A stretch of 64,000 nt of DNA, taken from assembly GCF_000364605.1 (NCBI RefSeq), contig NZ_KB822577.1, forward strand, positions 186,001 to 250,000, written 5' to 3'. The DNA is from Nocardioides sp. Iso805N (GTDB lineage Bacteria; Actinomycetota; Actinomycetes; Propionibacteriales; Nocardioidaceae). The translations under genes were made by a program, and so were the position numbers. Of the stretch, positions 45,032 to 52,771 are shown one piece after another; position 1 is the stretch's first letter, and each line of letters starts with the position of its first letter. The notes under the pieces were generated by a model. It was not told the origin of the DNA and did no database searches. It worked only from the letters and a program-made list of their open reading frames with translations.

Positions 45032-45916
45032 ATGTCGATCACAGCGCTGCCCACCCTGCCCTCGTACGACGGTGCAGAGGTCGTCATCGAGGCACCGGGT
45101 GACGGGCCGGGGAACTGGGCCGGCGCGGCGAGCGCGATCCTGGTCGATGGCGTCTACTGGCTGACCTGGCGCAATCGCCGCCCGCTCGCCGAGGGACGCG
45201 GCGTGACGGTCGACGTCGCCCGCTCGACCGACGGCGTCCACTTCGAGACGGTCGCCGAGGTCAGCCGCGACATCTTCGGTTGCGAGTCGCTGGAACGGCC
45301 GGTGCTGATCGCGCTGCCCGAGGGCGGGTGGAGGCTCTACCTTTCCTGCGCCACCTGGAACTCCAAGCACTGGTGGGTCGACAGCCTCACCGCGGCGACC
45401 CCTGAGGAGCTGCCGCAGGGCAGCCGTCAGGTCGTGCTGGCGGGCGACGACGTCGAGGCGGTCAAGGACCCGGTGATCACGGCCGGTGCCGACGGCTGGG
45501 AGATGTGGCTGTGCTGCCACCCGCTCACCGAGCCCGGTCACGAGGATCGGATGACCACCCGCCGGCTGACCTCGGTCGACGGTCTGACCTGGGACGACCA
45601 CGGCGTCGTCCTGGCCGGACGTGCGGGGGAGTGGGACGAGCGCGGCGCCCGCGTCACCACCCCGATCGGCACCGACCTCTACCTGTACGACGGGCGGCCG
45701 GATGCGGCGTCCAACTGGTTCGAGACCACCGGCGTGGCGCGCTGGGACGGCAGCCGGCTGGTGCCGGAGGCCGAGATCGCCCCGATCACCTCGCCGCACT
45801 CCGACGGGGCATTCCGCTATGCCGCCGCCGTACCCCTCCCGGACGGTCGGATCCGCTACTACGTCGAGGCCGCCAGGCCCGACGGCGCCCACGACCTGGT
45901 CACCGTCGTGCGCTGA
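45032..45916 (+). CDS. Glycosidase-like five-bladed beta-propeller protein
   Basis: 294 residues with no signal peptide. Repeated sheet motifs such as VYWLTWRNRRPL, WRLYLSCATWNSKHWWVD, DPVITAGADGWEMWLCCHPL and TDLYLYDGRPDAASNWFET fit the five-bladed propeller of GH43/GH32/GH130-like proteins. Candidate acidic residues are seen in KDPVI and CESLERP, but the exact catalytic set is not certain. It probably acts on a sugar or glycoside in the cytoplasm. ATG 45032 follows TAAAGT by six bases. The REP-like palindrome composite follows it. Divergent from DUF421. Confidence 0.6.
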   Translation: MSITALPTLPSYDGAEVVIEAPGDGPGNWAGAASAILVDGVYWLTWRNRRPLAEGRGVTVDVARSTDGVHFETVAEVSRDIFGCESLERPVLIALPEGGWRLYLSCATWNSKHWWVDSLTAATPEELPQGSRQVVLAGDDVEAVKDPVITAGADGWEMWLCCHPLTEPGHEDRMTTRRLTSVDGLTWDDHGVVLAGRAGEWDERGARVTTPIGTDLYLYDGRPDAASNWFETTGVARWDGSRLVPEAEIAPITSPHSDGAFRYAAAVPLPDGRIRYYVEAARPDGAHDLVTVVR

Positions 45917-45926
45917 GCGGAAGGCA

Positions 45927-46006
45927 TCCGCCGAGTCTGTAGAAATGTCCGCCGAGCCTGTAGAGACGTCCGCCGAGCCTGTCGAGGCGCCTCGACAGGC
46001 TCGGCG
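45927..46006. repeat. Three 21-bp direct repeats ending in a 36-bp palindrome (REP-like copy 2)
   Basis: TCCGCCGAGTCTGTAGAAATG (45927), TCCGCCGAGCCTGTAGAGACG (45948) and TCCGCCGAGCCTGTCGAGGCG (45969) are direct copies; each is 21 bases. The last forms the left arm of a 36-bp perfect palindrome (45971-46006) with the core of the 3835 element. It lies between two convergent genes. Confidence 0.9.
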
Positions 46007-46010
46007 ACCG

Positions 46011-46982
46011 TTACGCGGTGGCGCGCTGCCGGAACGAGCCTCGGCTCACCGGCGAGAGCCACTGCGAGAAGTCCTGCCCCGTCATGTCGGTGAGCAGGCC
46101 GATGTCGTCGGCGAAGACGTCGATCAGCGAGGAGCGCTGCTCCTCGCTCAGCAGCGGGCGGTGCGCCTCGCCGGATCCGCCCAGCTGCCGGATCAACGGA
46201 GGCGCGGCGCGGCGCCACACCTGCGGCGGTGCGAACTGCCCGAGCCACGCTCCACCTCGCACGACCGGCCCGAGCGCGCGGGTGCGCCAGCTCGGCTCGA
46301 CATAGGTCCGGGCGTTGTCGCTCGGGATCTCACCGACGTGGCCGGTCGTGATGCCGAGGAACGAGCTCGCCCGGTCGACGGCCCCGCACGGGTCTTCGAT
46401 CAGCTCGCGGTAGCGCATCACCAGCACCCGGTCGGGGTCGACGTACCGGAAGAGGTGTTGCAGCTGCTCGCCGTAGCAACCGAGCTCGCGGTAGCGCCAG
46501 AACGGCGCGTAGCCGTCGTGGATCCGTCGAGGCTCCATCCTGAAGGCCTTGAGGAAGTCCGGCACCGGCTCGAGGCCGTCGCACCACAGGTGCATCCAGT
46601 TGGAGTAGGCCCGGTCGATCGGGTCGCGCACCACCGCGATCAGCCGTACGTCGGGCAGCGCCTCGGCGATGCGCCGGTGGGCGCCGCGACTCCACAGGTA
46701 GAACGGCGTCGACTCGCCGCGCACGTGATGCGCCGGGGCCTCGGCGAAGAGCGCTTCGTAGTCGCTGCGCCGCCAGACCCATTCCTGTTGCGAGTGCTTG
46801 TCCCCGGGCCCGCGCCAGTGCGGCGGCGGGGCCTGGTCGCAGAGGAAGTACTTCGGCTCCTTCGGCGAGCTCATGAACACCTCCGGATGGCGTGCCAGCG
46901 CGCTGTGCAGCGCGGTCGTGCCCGCCTTCGGCGCTCCGACGATCAGGAAGTCGGGACGCGGCGCTCGCGTGCTGATGCTCAC
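46011..46982 (-). CDS. Sulfotransferase (PAPS-dependent)
   Basis: 323 residues. The 5'-phosphosulfate loop FLIVGAPKAGTTALHSAL is at the N-terminus and the 3'-phosphate-binding strand VVRDPIDRAYSNWMHLW is near 115-131. It fits a bacterial sulfotransferase-1/3-type fold, similar in these motifs to heparan-type and glycolipid enzymes; it uses PAPS to sulfate a sugar, lipid or metabolite. GTG 46982 is preferred over ATG 47030 because the region between is low-GC and does not look coded. Divergent from purC with 84 bases between start codons. Confidence 0.85.
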   Translation of the reverse strand: MSISTRAPRPDFLIVGAPKAGTTALHSALARHPEVFMSSPKEPKYFLCDQAPPPHWRGPGDKHSQQEWVWRRSDYEALFAEAPAHHVRGESTPFYLWSRGAHRRIAEALPDVRLIAVVRDPIDRAYSNWMHLWCDGLEPVPDFLKAFRMEPRRIHDGYAPFWRYRELGCYGEQLQHLFRYVDPDRVLVMRYRELIEDPCGAVDRASSFLGITTGHVGEIPSDNARTYVEPSWRTRALGPVVRGGAWLGQFAPPQVWRRAAPPLIRQLGGSGEAHRPLLSEEQRSSLIDVFADDIGLLTDMTGQDFSQWLSPVSRGSFRQRATA

Positions 46983-47054
46983 CTTGGCACCCCCAAAGTT
47001 AAGTGGTGTGAGCCAGTGTACTAACTCCATAAGGGCATTGAGGCGAAGATCTTC

Positions 47055-47060
47055 TAGGCT
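47055..47060 (+). promoter_or_regulatory. -10 element of leaderless purC
   Basis: TAGGCT ends six bases before GTG 47067. The AT-richer stretch upstream (46996-47040) may hold the -35 and signals for the divergent sulfotransferase gene. Confidence 0.65.
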
Positions 47061-47066
47061 GTTCCC

Positions 47067-47981
47067 GTGCCCGAGCTGAACATTCCCCCCGCTCCTGCGA
47101 TCGAGGGTGCTCGGCACCTGCACAGCGGCAAGGTCCGTGACCTCTACGAGCTCACCGACGGCGAGTACGCCGGTCAGCTCCTCATGGTGGCCAGCGACCG
47201 GATCTCGGCGTTCGACTACGTGCTCGACACCACCATCCCGGGCAAGGGCGAGATCCTGACCCGGATGTCGCTGTGGTGGTTCGACCAGCTGTCGGAGATC
47301 GTGCCGAACCACGTCATCTCCACCGACGTCCCTGAGGCGGTCAAGGGCCGTGCGGTGATCTGCCAGAAGCTGCAGATGTTCCCGGTCGAGTGCGTGGCGC
47401 GCGGCTACCTCACCGGTTCGGGTCTGCTCGACTATCGCGAGCGTGGCGAGGTCTGCGGGATCCCGCTACCGGCCGGGCTGGTCGACGGCAGTCGGCTGCC
47501 CGAGCCGATCTTCACCCCGGCCACCAAGGCGGCCGTCGGCGACCACGACGAGAACGTCTCCTACGAGCACGTCGCCCGCGAGATCGGGCACACCGACGCC
47601 GCCGAGCTGCGCCGGCTGACCCTCGAGGTCTACACCCGCGCCGACGAGATCGCCCGCGGCGTGGGGCTGATGCTGGCGGACACGAAGTTCGAGTTCGGCA
47701 TGCGCAACGACCACGAGCGCGACTTCGGTGGGGGCAAGCCCGCGATCGTGCTCGCCGACGAGGTGCTCACGCCCGACTCCTCCCGGTTCTGGTCCCTGGA
47801 GGAGTGGAAGCCGGGGCAGTCGCAGCCGTCGTACGACAAGCAGATCGTGCGCGACTGGCTCCTCGACAACTGGGACAAGGGCTCGGGTCAGCGCCCTCCG
47901 GCGCTCCCCAAGGAGATCGTGGAGCGCACCCGCACCCGCTACATCGAGGCCTTCGAGCGGCTTACCGGCGAGCGGTTCTGA
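47067..47981 (+). CDS. purC: SAICAR synthetase
   Basis: 304 residues. The signature segments are LHSGKVRDLYELTDG (ATP loop), RISAFDYVLDTTIPGKGEIL, ECVARGYLTGSGL, and LADTKFEFGMRN with the catalytic Asp and Lys. It is longer than E. coli PurC (237), like other actinobacterial and eukaryote-like enzymes. It joins CAIR and aspartate with ATP in purine synthesis. GTG 47067 with TAGGCT six bases upstream argues for a leaderless transcript. Confidence 0.97.
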   Translation: MPELNIPPAPAIEGARHLHSGKVRDLYELTDGEYAGQLLMVASDRISAFDYVLDTTIPGKGEILTRMSLWWFDQLSEIVPNHVISTDVPEAVKGRAVICQKLQMFPVECVARGYLTGSGLLDYRERGEVCGIPLPAGLVDGSRLPEPIFTPATKAAVGDHDENVSYEHVAREIGHTDAAELRRLTLEVYTRADEIARGVGLMLADTKFEFGMRNDHERDFGGGKPAIVLADEVLTPDSSRFWSLEEWKPGQSQPSYDKQIVRDWLLDNWDKGSGQRPPALPKEIVERTRTRYIEAFERLTGERF

Positions 47982-48012
47982 GCGCTGCTGGACCACCGCG
48001 ATCCTGGCTCAT

Positions 48013-48027
48013 GTGACTGGCGAGTAG
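48013..48027. promoter_or_regulatory. Operator-like motif with ACTnGCnAGT core (copy 2)
   Basis: GTGACTGGCGAGTAG, identical to 10751-10765, about 36 bases before the ATG of the acyl-CoA ligase gene. ACTnGCnAGT palindromes are typical sites of TetR-type fatty-acid regulators in actinobacteria; the regulator itself is not identified. Confidence 0.6.
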
Positions 48028-48062
48028 GTTGCTTGCACACGTGCCAACGCGATGGAGGAGAC

Positions 48063-49643
48063 ATGAGCGCGTACAACCTCAGCGACCTGCTCGAGCGCGG
48101 AGCTGCAGACCATCCCGAGCGGGATGCGATCGTCATCGGCGAGACCCGTCTGACCTACGCCCAGGTCGACGGCCTCGCCAACCAGGTCGCCAACACGCTT
48201 CAGGCCCGCGGCATCGGACCGGGTGACAAGGTCGCACTGACGAGCCCCAACACGCCGTACTTCACCATCGTCTACTTCGGCATCCTCAAGGCCGGTGCCG
48301 TAGTCGTGCCGCTCAACGTGCTGTTGAAGGGCCGCGAGGTCGCCTACCACCTGACCGACTCCGAGGCGAAGGCGTTCTTCTGCTTCGAGGGCACCCCCGA
48401 GCTGCCCACCGGCGCCGACGGCTGGGCCGGCTTCAACCAGGCCGAGACCTGCGAGCACTTCTTCCTGATCACCGCCGACCCGATGGCGGCCTCCTCCATC
48501 GAGGGCAGCCCCGAGAATCCGGTGCAGACGCTCTTCGGCGCGATCGGCCAGCAGCCGTCGGTCTTCGAGACGGTGGCGACCGACGAGGACGACACCGCCG
48601 TCATCCTCTACACCTCCGGCACCACCGGCCAGCCCAAGGGCGCCGAGCTGCGGCACCGCAACCTGCGCGACAACGCGCAGATCGGTGCGACCGCCTTCGG
48701 TGCGAGCACCGAGCACCCCGACACCTTCCTCGCCGTACTCCCGCTCTTCCACGCGTTCGGGCAGACCGTCGTGCAGAACGGCGCGCTCGCGTACGGCGGC
48801 ACCATCGTGATGCTGCCGCGCTTCGAGGCCCGTGCCGCGCTCGGCCTGATGCTGAAGGAGAAGGTCTCCTTCTTCGCCGGCGTGCCGACGATGTACTGGG
48901 GCCTGCTCGGCGCGCTCGACGAGACGGTGGACGTGACGGCGCTGAAGGCCAACCTCCGTGCTGCGGTCTCGGGCGGATCGGCGCTGCCGGTGGAGATCCA
49001 CAAGGAGTTCGAGGCTCGCTTCGGCGTCACGATCATGGAGGGCTACGGCCTCTCCGAGACCTCGCCGGTGGCGTCGTTCTCGGTCTGGGGCGAGCCCGCA
49101 CGGCCCGGCTCGATCGGCATGCCGGTGGTGGGCTGCGAGCTGGAGCTGATCGACCCGCAGAGCTGGGACCCGATCGCCTGGGACGAGCACGCGGTGGGCG
49201 AGATCGCGATCCGCGGCACCAACGTGATGAAGGGCTACTACAAGCGCCCCGAGGCGACCGCCGCGGCGATCAGTCCGGACGGCTGGTTCCGCTCCGGCGA
49301 CCTCGGCAGGCGCGACGCCGACGGCTGGTACTACATCGTGGACCGCACCAAGGACCTCATCATCCGCGGCGGCTACAACGTCTACCCGCGCGAGATCGAG
49401 GAGGTGCTGATGACGCACCCCGCCGTCTCGCTCTCGGCGGTGATCGGCGTGCCGAGCGAGGTGCACGGCGAGGAGATCAAGGCGTTCGTGATCCTCAAGC
49501 CGGGCGCCAGCGCGACGGGCGAGGACATCGTCGCGTGGTGCAAGGAGAACATGGCCAACTACAAGTACCCGCGGGTCGTGCAGATCGTCCCGTCGCTGCC
49601 GATGACCGCGACGGGGAAGATCCTCAAGCGCGAGCTGAGCTGA
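48063..49643 (+). CDS. Long-chain fatty acid-CoA ligase (AMP-binding, FadD-type)
   Basis: 526 residues. The AMP-binding signature YTSGTTGQPKGAELRHRNLR, MEGYGLSETSPV, GWFRSGDLGRRDADGWYYIV and the C-terminal catalytic Lys in MTATGKILKRELS are all present. It activates fatty acids through an acyl-AMP to acyl-CoA. The chain length is unknown. GGAGGAG precedes ATG 48063. The ACTnGCnAGT motif at 48013-48027 suggests control by a fatty-acid-responsive regulator. Followed by a long two-part inverted repeat. Confidence 0.93.
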   Translation: MSAYNLSDLLERGAADHPERDAIVIGETRLTYAQVDGLANQVANTLQARGIGPGDKVALTSPNTPYFTIVYFGILKAGAVVVPLNVLLKGREVAYHLTDSEAKAFFCFEGTPELPTGADGWAGFNQAETCEHFFLITADPMAASSIEGSPENPVQTLFGAIGQQPSVFETVATDEDDTAVILYTSGTTGQPKGAELRHRNLRDNAQIGATAFGASTEHPDTFLAVLPLFHAFGQTVVQNGALAYGGTIVMLPRFEARAALGLMLKEKVSFFAGVPTMYWGLLGALDETVDVTALKANLRAAVSGGSALPVEIHKEFEARFGVTIMEGYGLSETSPVASFSVWGEPARPGSIGMPVVGCELELIDPQSWDPIAWDEHAVGEIAIRGTNVMKGYYKRPEATAAAISPDGWFRSGDLGRRDADGWYYIVDRTKDLIIRGGYNVYPREIEEVLMTHPAVSLSAVIGVPSEVHGEEIKAFVILKPGASATGEDIVAWCKENMANYKYPRVVQIVPSLPMTATGKILKRELS

Positions 49644-49647
49644 GAGC

Positions 49648-49721
49648 GTCGAGGGGTCACTTTCCGCACGTTGAGTGTCCAGCGAGCTGGACACTCGACC
49701 CGCGGAAAGTGACCTCTCGAC
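49648..49721. terminator. Two-tier inverted repeat between convergent genes
   Basis: Outer arms GTCGAGGGGTCACTTTCCGC (49648-49667) and GCGGAAAGTGACCTCTCGAC (49702-49721) pair at most positions. Inner arms GTTGAGTGTCCAGC (49670-49683) and GCTGGACACTCGAC (49686-49699) differ from exact complements at one position. Two-way terminator or mRNA-stability element. Confidence 0.75.
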
Positions 49722-49729
49722 TATGTGGC

Positions 49730-50239
49730 TCAGGCGAAGGGGTTGGGCAGCGCGCCCGGAAGCTTCGCCAGCACCTCGCGCGCCTGGGCTGCGACCTTGT
49801 GCTCGACCAGCACCTCGTACTTCGTCGCGATCACCTGGGTGACGGAGGCGAAGTCGCGCTGTCCACGGCTCATCGCGAAGCCGACCAGCGACCAGACCAG
49901 GCCGAAGACGAGGCCGAGCAGCATCGTGGAGACGATCTCGGCGACGGCGTTGGCGGTGCCGAAGAAGCTGAACAGGATGCCCACGAACAGTCCCAGCCAC
50001 AGGCCCGAGATGGCGCCGCTGAGGGCGACCCGTCCGGTGGTGAGGCGGCCGGTGATCCGCTCCATCTGCTTCAGGTCGGTGCCGACGATCATGCAGTTCT
50101 CGACGGGGAATCCCTCGTCGGAGAGGAAGTCGACGGTCTTCTGCGCGGTCGCATAGTCGTCGTACGTCGCCAGTGACTGGGGGAACTGCAGGCGGAACCG
50201 GGCGGCGCCCAGTGCGGACTGCACGGCAGGATTGCTCAT
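49730..50239 (-). CDS. General stress protein 17M-like (YflT) membrane protein
   Basis: 169 residues. FPQSLATYDDYATAQKTVDF, a YflT/Gsp17M-type start, is followed by TDLKQMERITGRLTTGRVAL, a Gly-rich membrane region of two helices (about 73-115, SGAISGLWLGLFVGILFSFF and STMLLGLVFGLVWSLVGF), and a C-terminal domain (VIATKYEVLVEHKVAAQARE). The family is induced by heat or general stress in B. subtilis; the function is unknown. ATG 50239 has GGGGGG upstream. It diverges from purS with 32 bases between the start codons. Confidence 0.82.
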   Translation of the reverse strand: MSNPAVQSALGAARFRLQFPQSLATYDDYATAQKTVDFLSDEGFPVENCMIVGTDLKQMERITGRLTTGRVALSGAISGLWLGLFVGILFSFFGTANAVAEIVSTMLLGLVFGLVWSLVGFAMSRGQRDFASVTQVIATKYEVLVEHKVAAQAREVLAKLPGALPNPFA

Positions 50240-50257
50240 GCCCCCCAGTGTGCCGGA

Positions 50258-50263
50258 TAGAAT
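50258..50263 (+). promoter_or_regulatory. -10 element of leaderless purS
   Basis: TAGAAT ends seven bases before ATG 50271. Confidence 0.65.
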
Positions 50264-50270
50264 CCGCGCC

Positions 50271-50516
50271 ATGCCTCGAGTCGTCGTCGACGTCATGCCC
50301 AAGCCCGAGATCCTCGACCCGCAGGGGAAGGCTGTTCTCGGTGCTCTGCCGCGGCTCGGCTTCTCCGGGATCAGCGAGGTCCGCCAGGGCAAGCGCTTCG
50401 AGCTGGAGGTGCCCGAGGTGACCGACGAGGTCCTGGCCGAGATCGAGAAGATCGCCGACACCTTCCTGGCCAACACGGTCATCGAGAACTACACCGTCCG
50501 GGTGGACCAGAAGTGA
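50271..50516 (+). CDS. purS: FGAM synthetase subunit PurS
   Basis: 81 residues, the usual PurS size: [20 protein letters not shown], then [18 protein letters not shown]. It bridges PurL and PurQ in the three-part formylglycinamidine ribonucleotide synthetase and helps ammonia channelling. GTGA overlap joins it to purQ. TAGAAT with a seven-base gap marks a leaderless start. The PurL of this window (55023) is the short type that needs PurS and PurQ. Confidence 0.95.
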   Translation: MPRVVVDVMPKPEILDPQGKAVLGALPRLGFSGISEVRQGKRFELEVPEVTDEVLAEIEKIADTFLANTVIENYTVRVDQK

Positions 50517-51181
50517 AGATCGGCGTCGTCACCTTCCCGGGCACGCTCGACGACGTCGACGCCGCCCGCGCGGTCCGCATCGGAGGCAACGAGGCAGTGG
50601 CGCTGTGGCACGGCGACCACGACCTCAAGGGCGTGGACGCGGTGATCCTGCCCGGTGGCTTCTCCTACGGCGACTACCTGCGCTGCGGCGCGATCTCGCG
50701 GTTCTCGCCGGTGATGGCCGAGGTGATCGAGGCCGCCGGCAAGGGCATGCCCGTGCTCGGCATCTGCAACGGCTTCCAGATCCTGTGCGAGTCGCACCTC
50801 CTCCCGGGTGCGCTGATCCGCAACGAGCACCGCAAGTTCGTCTGCCGGGACCAGCGTCTCCGGATCGAGAACAACCGGACGTCCTGGACCTCGACGTACG
50901 CCGAGGGTGCCGAGGTGACCATCGTGCTCAAGAACGGTGAGGGTGGCTTCGTCGCTGACGGCGAGACCCTCGACCGGCTCGACGGGGAGGGCCGGGTCGT
51001 GGCCCGCTACCTCGACGGCAACCCGAACGGATCGCTGCGCGACATCGCGGGCATCACCAACGAGCGCGGCAACGTCGTCGGCCTGATGCCGCACCCCGAG
51101 CATGCCGTGGAGGACCTGACCGGCTCCGGCACCGACGGCCTCGGCTTCTTCGCCGGCGTGGTCGAGCGCGTCTTCGCCTGA
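50513..51181 (+). CDS. purQ: FGAM synthetase glutaminase subunit PurQ
   Basis: 222 residues, class I glutamine amidotransferase. Nucleophile Cys85 lies in [10 protein letters not shown]; His194 and Glu196 are in [23 protein letters not shown] forms the oxyanion side. It makes ammonia from glutamine for PurL. GTG 50513 overlaps the purS stop. The gene ends at an inverted repeat shared with the convergent DUF1906 gene. Confidence 0.97.
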   Translation: MKIGVVTFPGTLDDVDAARAVRIGGNEAVALWHGDHDLKGVDAVILPGGFSYGDYLRCGAISRFSPVMAEVIEAAGKGMPVLGICNGFQILCESHLLPGALIRNEHRKFVCRDQRLRIENNRTSWTSTYAEGAEVTIVLKNGEGGFVADGETLDRLDGEGRVVARYLDGNPNGSLRDIAGITNERGNVVGLMPHPEHAVEDLTGSGTDGLGFFAGVVERVFA

Positions 51182-51252
51182 GCACCCGCGCCCCGTACCA
51201 AACGGTGGGCGACACGCCGTCGCCGCCACCGTTTCGTACCGGGCGCAGGTGC
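51182..51252. terminator. Long inverted repeat between purQ and the DUF1906 gene
   Basis: Two 27-base arms (51182-51208 and 51226-51252; left arm begins GCACCCGCGCC) pair at about 24 of 27 positions; loop of 17 bases. Two-way terminator. Confidence 0.75.
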
Positions 51253-51253
51253 C

Positions 51254-52666
51254 TCAGCGCTTGCCTGCGCCGATCATCGCCCAGGTGGTCGCGGCGGCGA
51301 TCCCCTGGTGCTTGACCCCGAGCTTCTTCTGGTACGCCGTCAGCGCCGTCGCGGTGAGGCTGTCGAAGCGGCCGGTGATGGCGGGCCGCGCGGTCGGCAC
51401 CGCGATGGTCAGCGCGCGCTGGAGATCGCGGACGGCGCTCGACGCCGAGCCGTACTTCAGCGTCGGTCGGGCGTTGGTGGCGAAGAGCGAGAGCCACAGC
51501 TTCTTGTTCCAGGTGCTGGACGTGGTGGCGAACCGGTGAGCGGCACGCCAGCTGTGCACCGCCGCGACCAGCGGCTTGCCGAACTTCGCGTTGACCTTGC
51601 CGCGATAGCCCGCACGCTCGGTCAGCAGGCACTTGAGCGCCTTCACGTACGGCTTGCTCGAGGCCGGCACCGTGCTGCCGGGCGCGGGCACCTTGAGGTT
51701 CGGGTACGTCGAGAAGTCCACCGGCACGCCGCCGCAGTGCGACTCGGCCGGAGCGGTGCTGCCCTGTCCGACGTCGAGGAAGTCGCGGTCGATGTTGATG
51801 GTCACGCCGCCGTAGGTCTCGTTGTGGCCCCCGACGTACTGCTTGACCCGGGCGTGCGGCATCCAGCCGGTGCTGGAGACGTAGGTCGAGGCGGTGTTGG
51901 CCTGCTTGTTCCAGTCCGCGATCCAGACCTGGTCGGGCAGCACGTAGGCGGTCGGGGTCGTCTGCCGGACCTGGTCGAGCATCTTCAGCCCCGAGCTGGC
52001 GCTGGAGTAGACGCCGGAGAGGTAGCCGTGCGCCTTGATCTCGGTGGTCCAGGCGGACAGGAAGGTCAGCGCCGACTCGCGACAGCTGGTCTTGGTGGAG
52101 TCGAACGCCTCCAGGTCGTAGTACATGGTGCTGCCGGGCACCAGGCCCAGGCCGGCCGCGACGCCGAGGGTCTTGTCCGCCTCCGCCTTGCCCTGGGCGG
52201 TCGCCGCGGCGTACTTGCCACTGGTCTTGGTGGCGTTGATGACCGGGTCGGTGCCGTAGCGCGGGAAGCGCGTGCTGCAGCTGGCCTGGGGGCCGAGCGT
52301 GATCGGCAGCAGCTTCCACCCCTTGGCCAGCTGGGTGCTGACCCAGGTGGCGTTGAGGTTGGTCTGGGTGCGGCAGGCCCGCGAGTTGCCCGAGATGTAG
52401 ACGCCCACCGCCAGGTACGGCGAGGTCGCCAGCCAGGTGTCCATCGCCGCCTGGCTCGGAGCTTGGCACTGGTCGAAGCCGTAGCCGGTGAAGCTGCCCG
52501 GTGTCGGGGGGTTGGTCGAGGCGGTGGCCTTGACCAGTGCGATCGGGGCGGACCCGGCGCGGTGCGGGACGGTGAGCAGGGTGGCGACCAACAGGGCCGC
52601 AAGGCCTGCTCCGAGGAGTCGGAGCAGGCCTGCGGCGGTGAGGTTGCGAGGCGAGATGACAGGCAT
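51254..52666 (-). CDS. Secreted DUF1906 (Rv2525c-like) protein with peptidoglycan-binding domain
   Basis: 470 residues. Signal peptide about 1-40 (LLRLLGAGLAALLVATLLTV). The DUF1906 glycoside-hydrolase-like barrel spans about 58-310 (TGYGFDQCQAPSQAAMDTWL, VGVYISGNSRACRTQTNLNA, YYDLEAFDSTKTSCRESALTF, IADWNKQANTAST, KQYVGGHNETYGGVTINIDR). Short peptidoglycan-binding-like repeats follow, about 335-466 (SSAVRDLQRALTIAVP and GRFDSLTATALTAYQKKLGV). It likely acts in cell-wall sugar turnover or binding; M. tuberculosis Rv2525c is a Tat-exported relative. A TAGAGT element lies nine bases before ATG 52666. Confidence 0.85.
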   Translation of the reverse strand: MPVISPRNLTAAGLLRLLGAGLAALLVATLLTVPHRAGSAPIALVKATASTNPPTPGSFTGYGFDQCQAPSQAAMDTWLATSPYLAVGVYISGNSRACRTQTNLNATWVSTQLAKGWKLLPITLGPQASCSTRFPRYGTDPVINATKTSGKYAAATAQGKAEADKTLGVAAGLGLVPGSTMYYDLEAFDSTKTSCRESALTFLSAWTTEIKAHGYLSGVYSSASSGLKMLDQVRQTTPTAYVLPDQVWIADWNKQANTASTYVSSTGWMPHARVKQYVGGHNETYGGVTINIDRDFLDVGQGSTAPAESHCGGVPVDFSTYPNLKVPAPGSTVPASSKPYVKALKCLLTERAGYRGKVNAKFGKPLVAAVHSWRAAHRFATTSSTWNKKLWLSLFATNARPTLKYGSASSAVRDLQRALTIAVPTARPAITGRFDSLTATALTAYQKKLGVKHQGIAAATTWAMIGAGKR

Positions 52667-52771
52667 GGCGAGAGCACTCTAAGCACTCCAGTCACACGAG
52701 TAACAGGCTTCGCGGTGAACTACATGGATGTAATTAAATGCCTTCTGACCTGGGGCAACGCGATTTCCGGG

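Noticed and set aside
45621-47024. 467-residue plus-strand frame containing SAEPVE repeats
   Set aside because: It is a read-through of the palindrome repeats and antisense to the sulfotransferase gene.
52721-52732. TACATGGATGTA palindrome in an AT-rich patch
   Set aside because: It is short and lies behind the DUF1906 start with no clear promoter relation; it could be chance.
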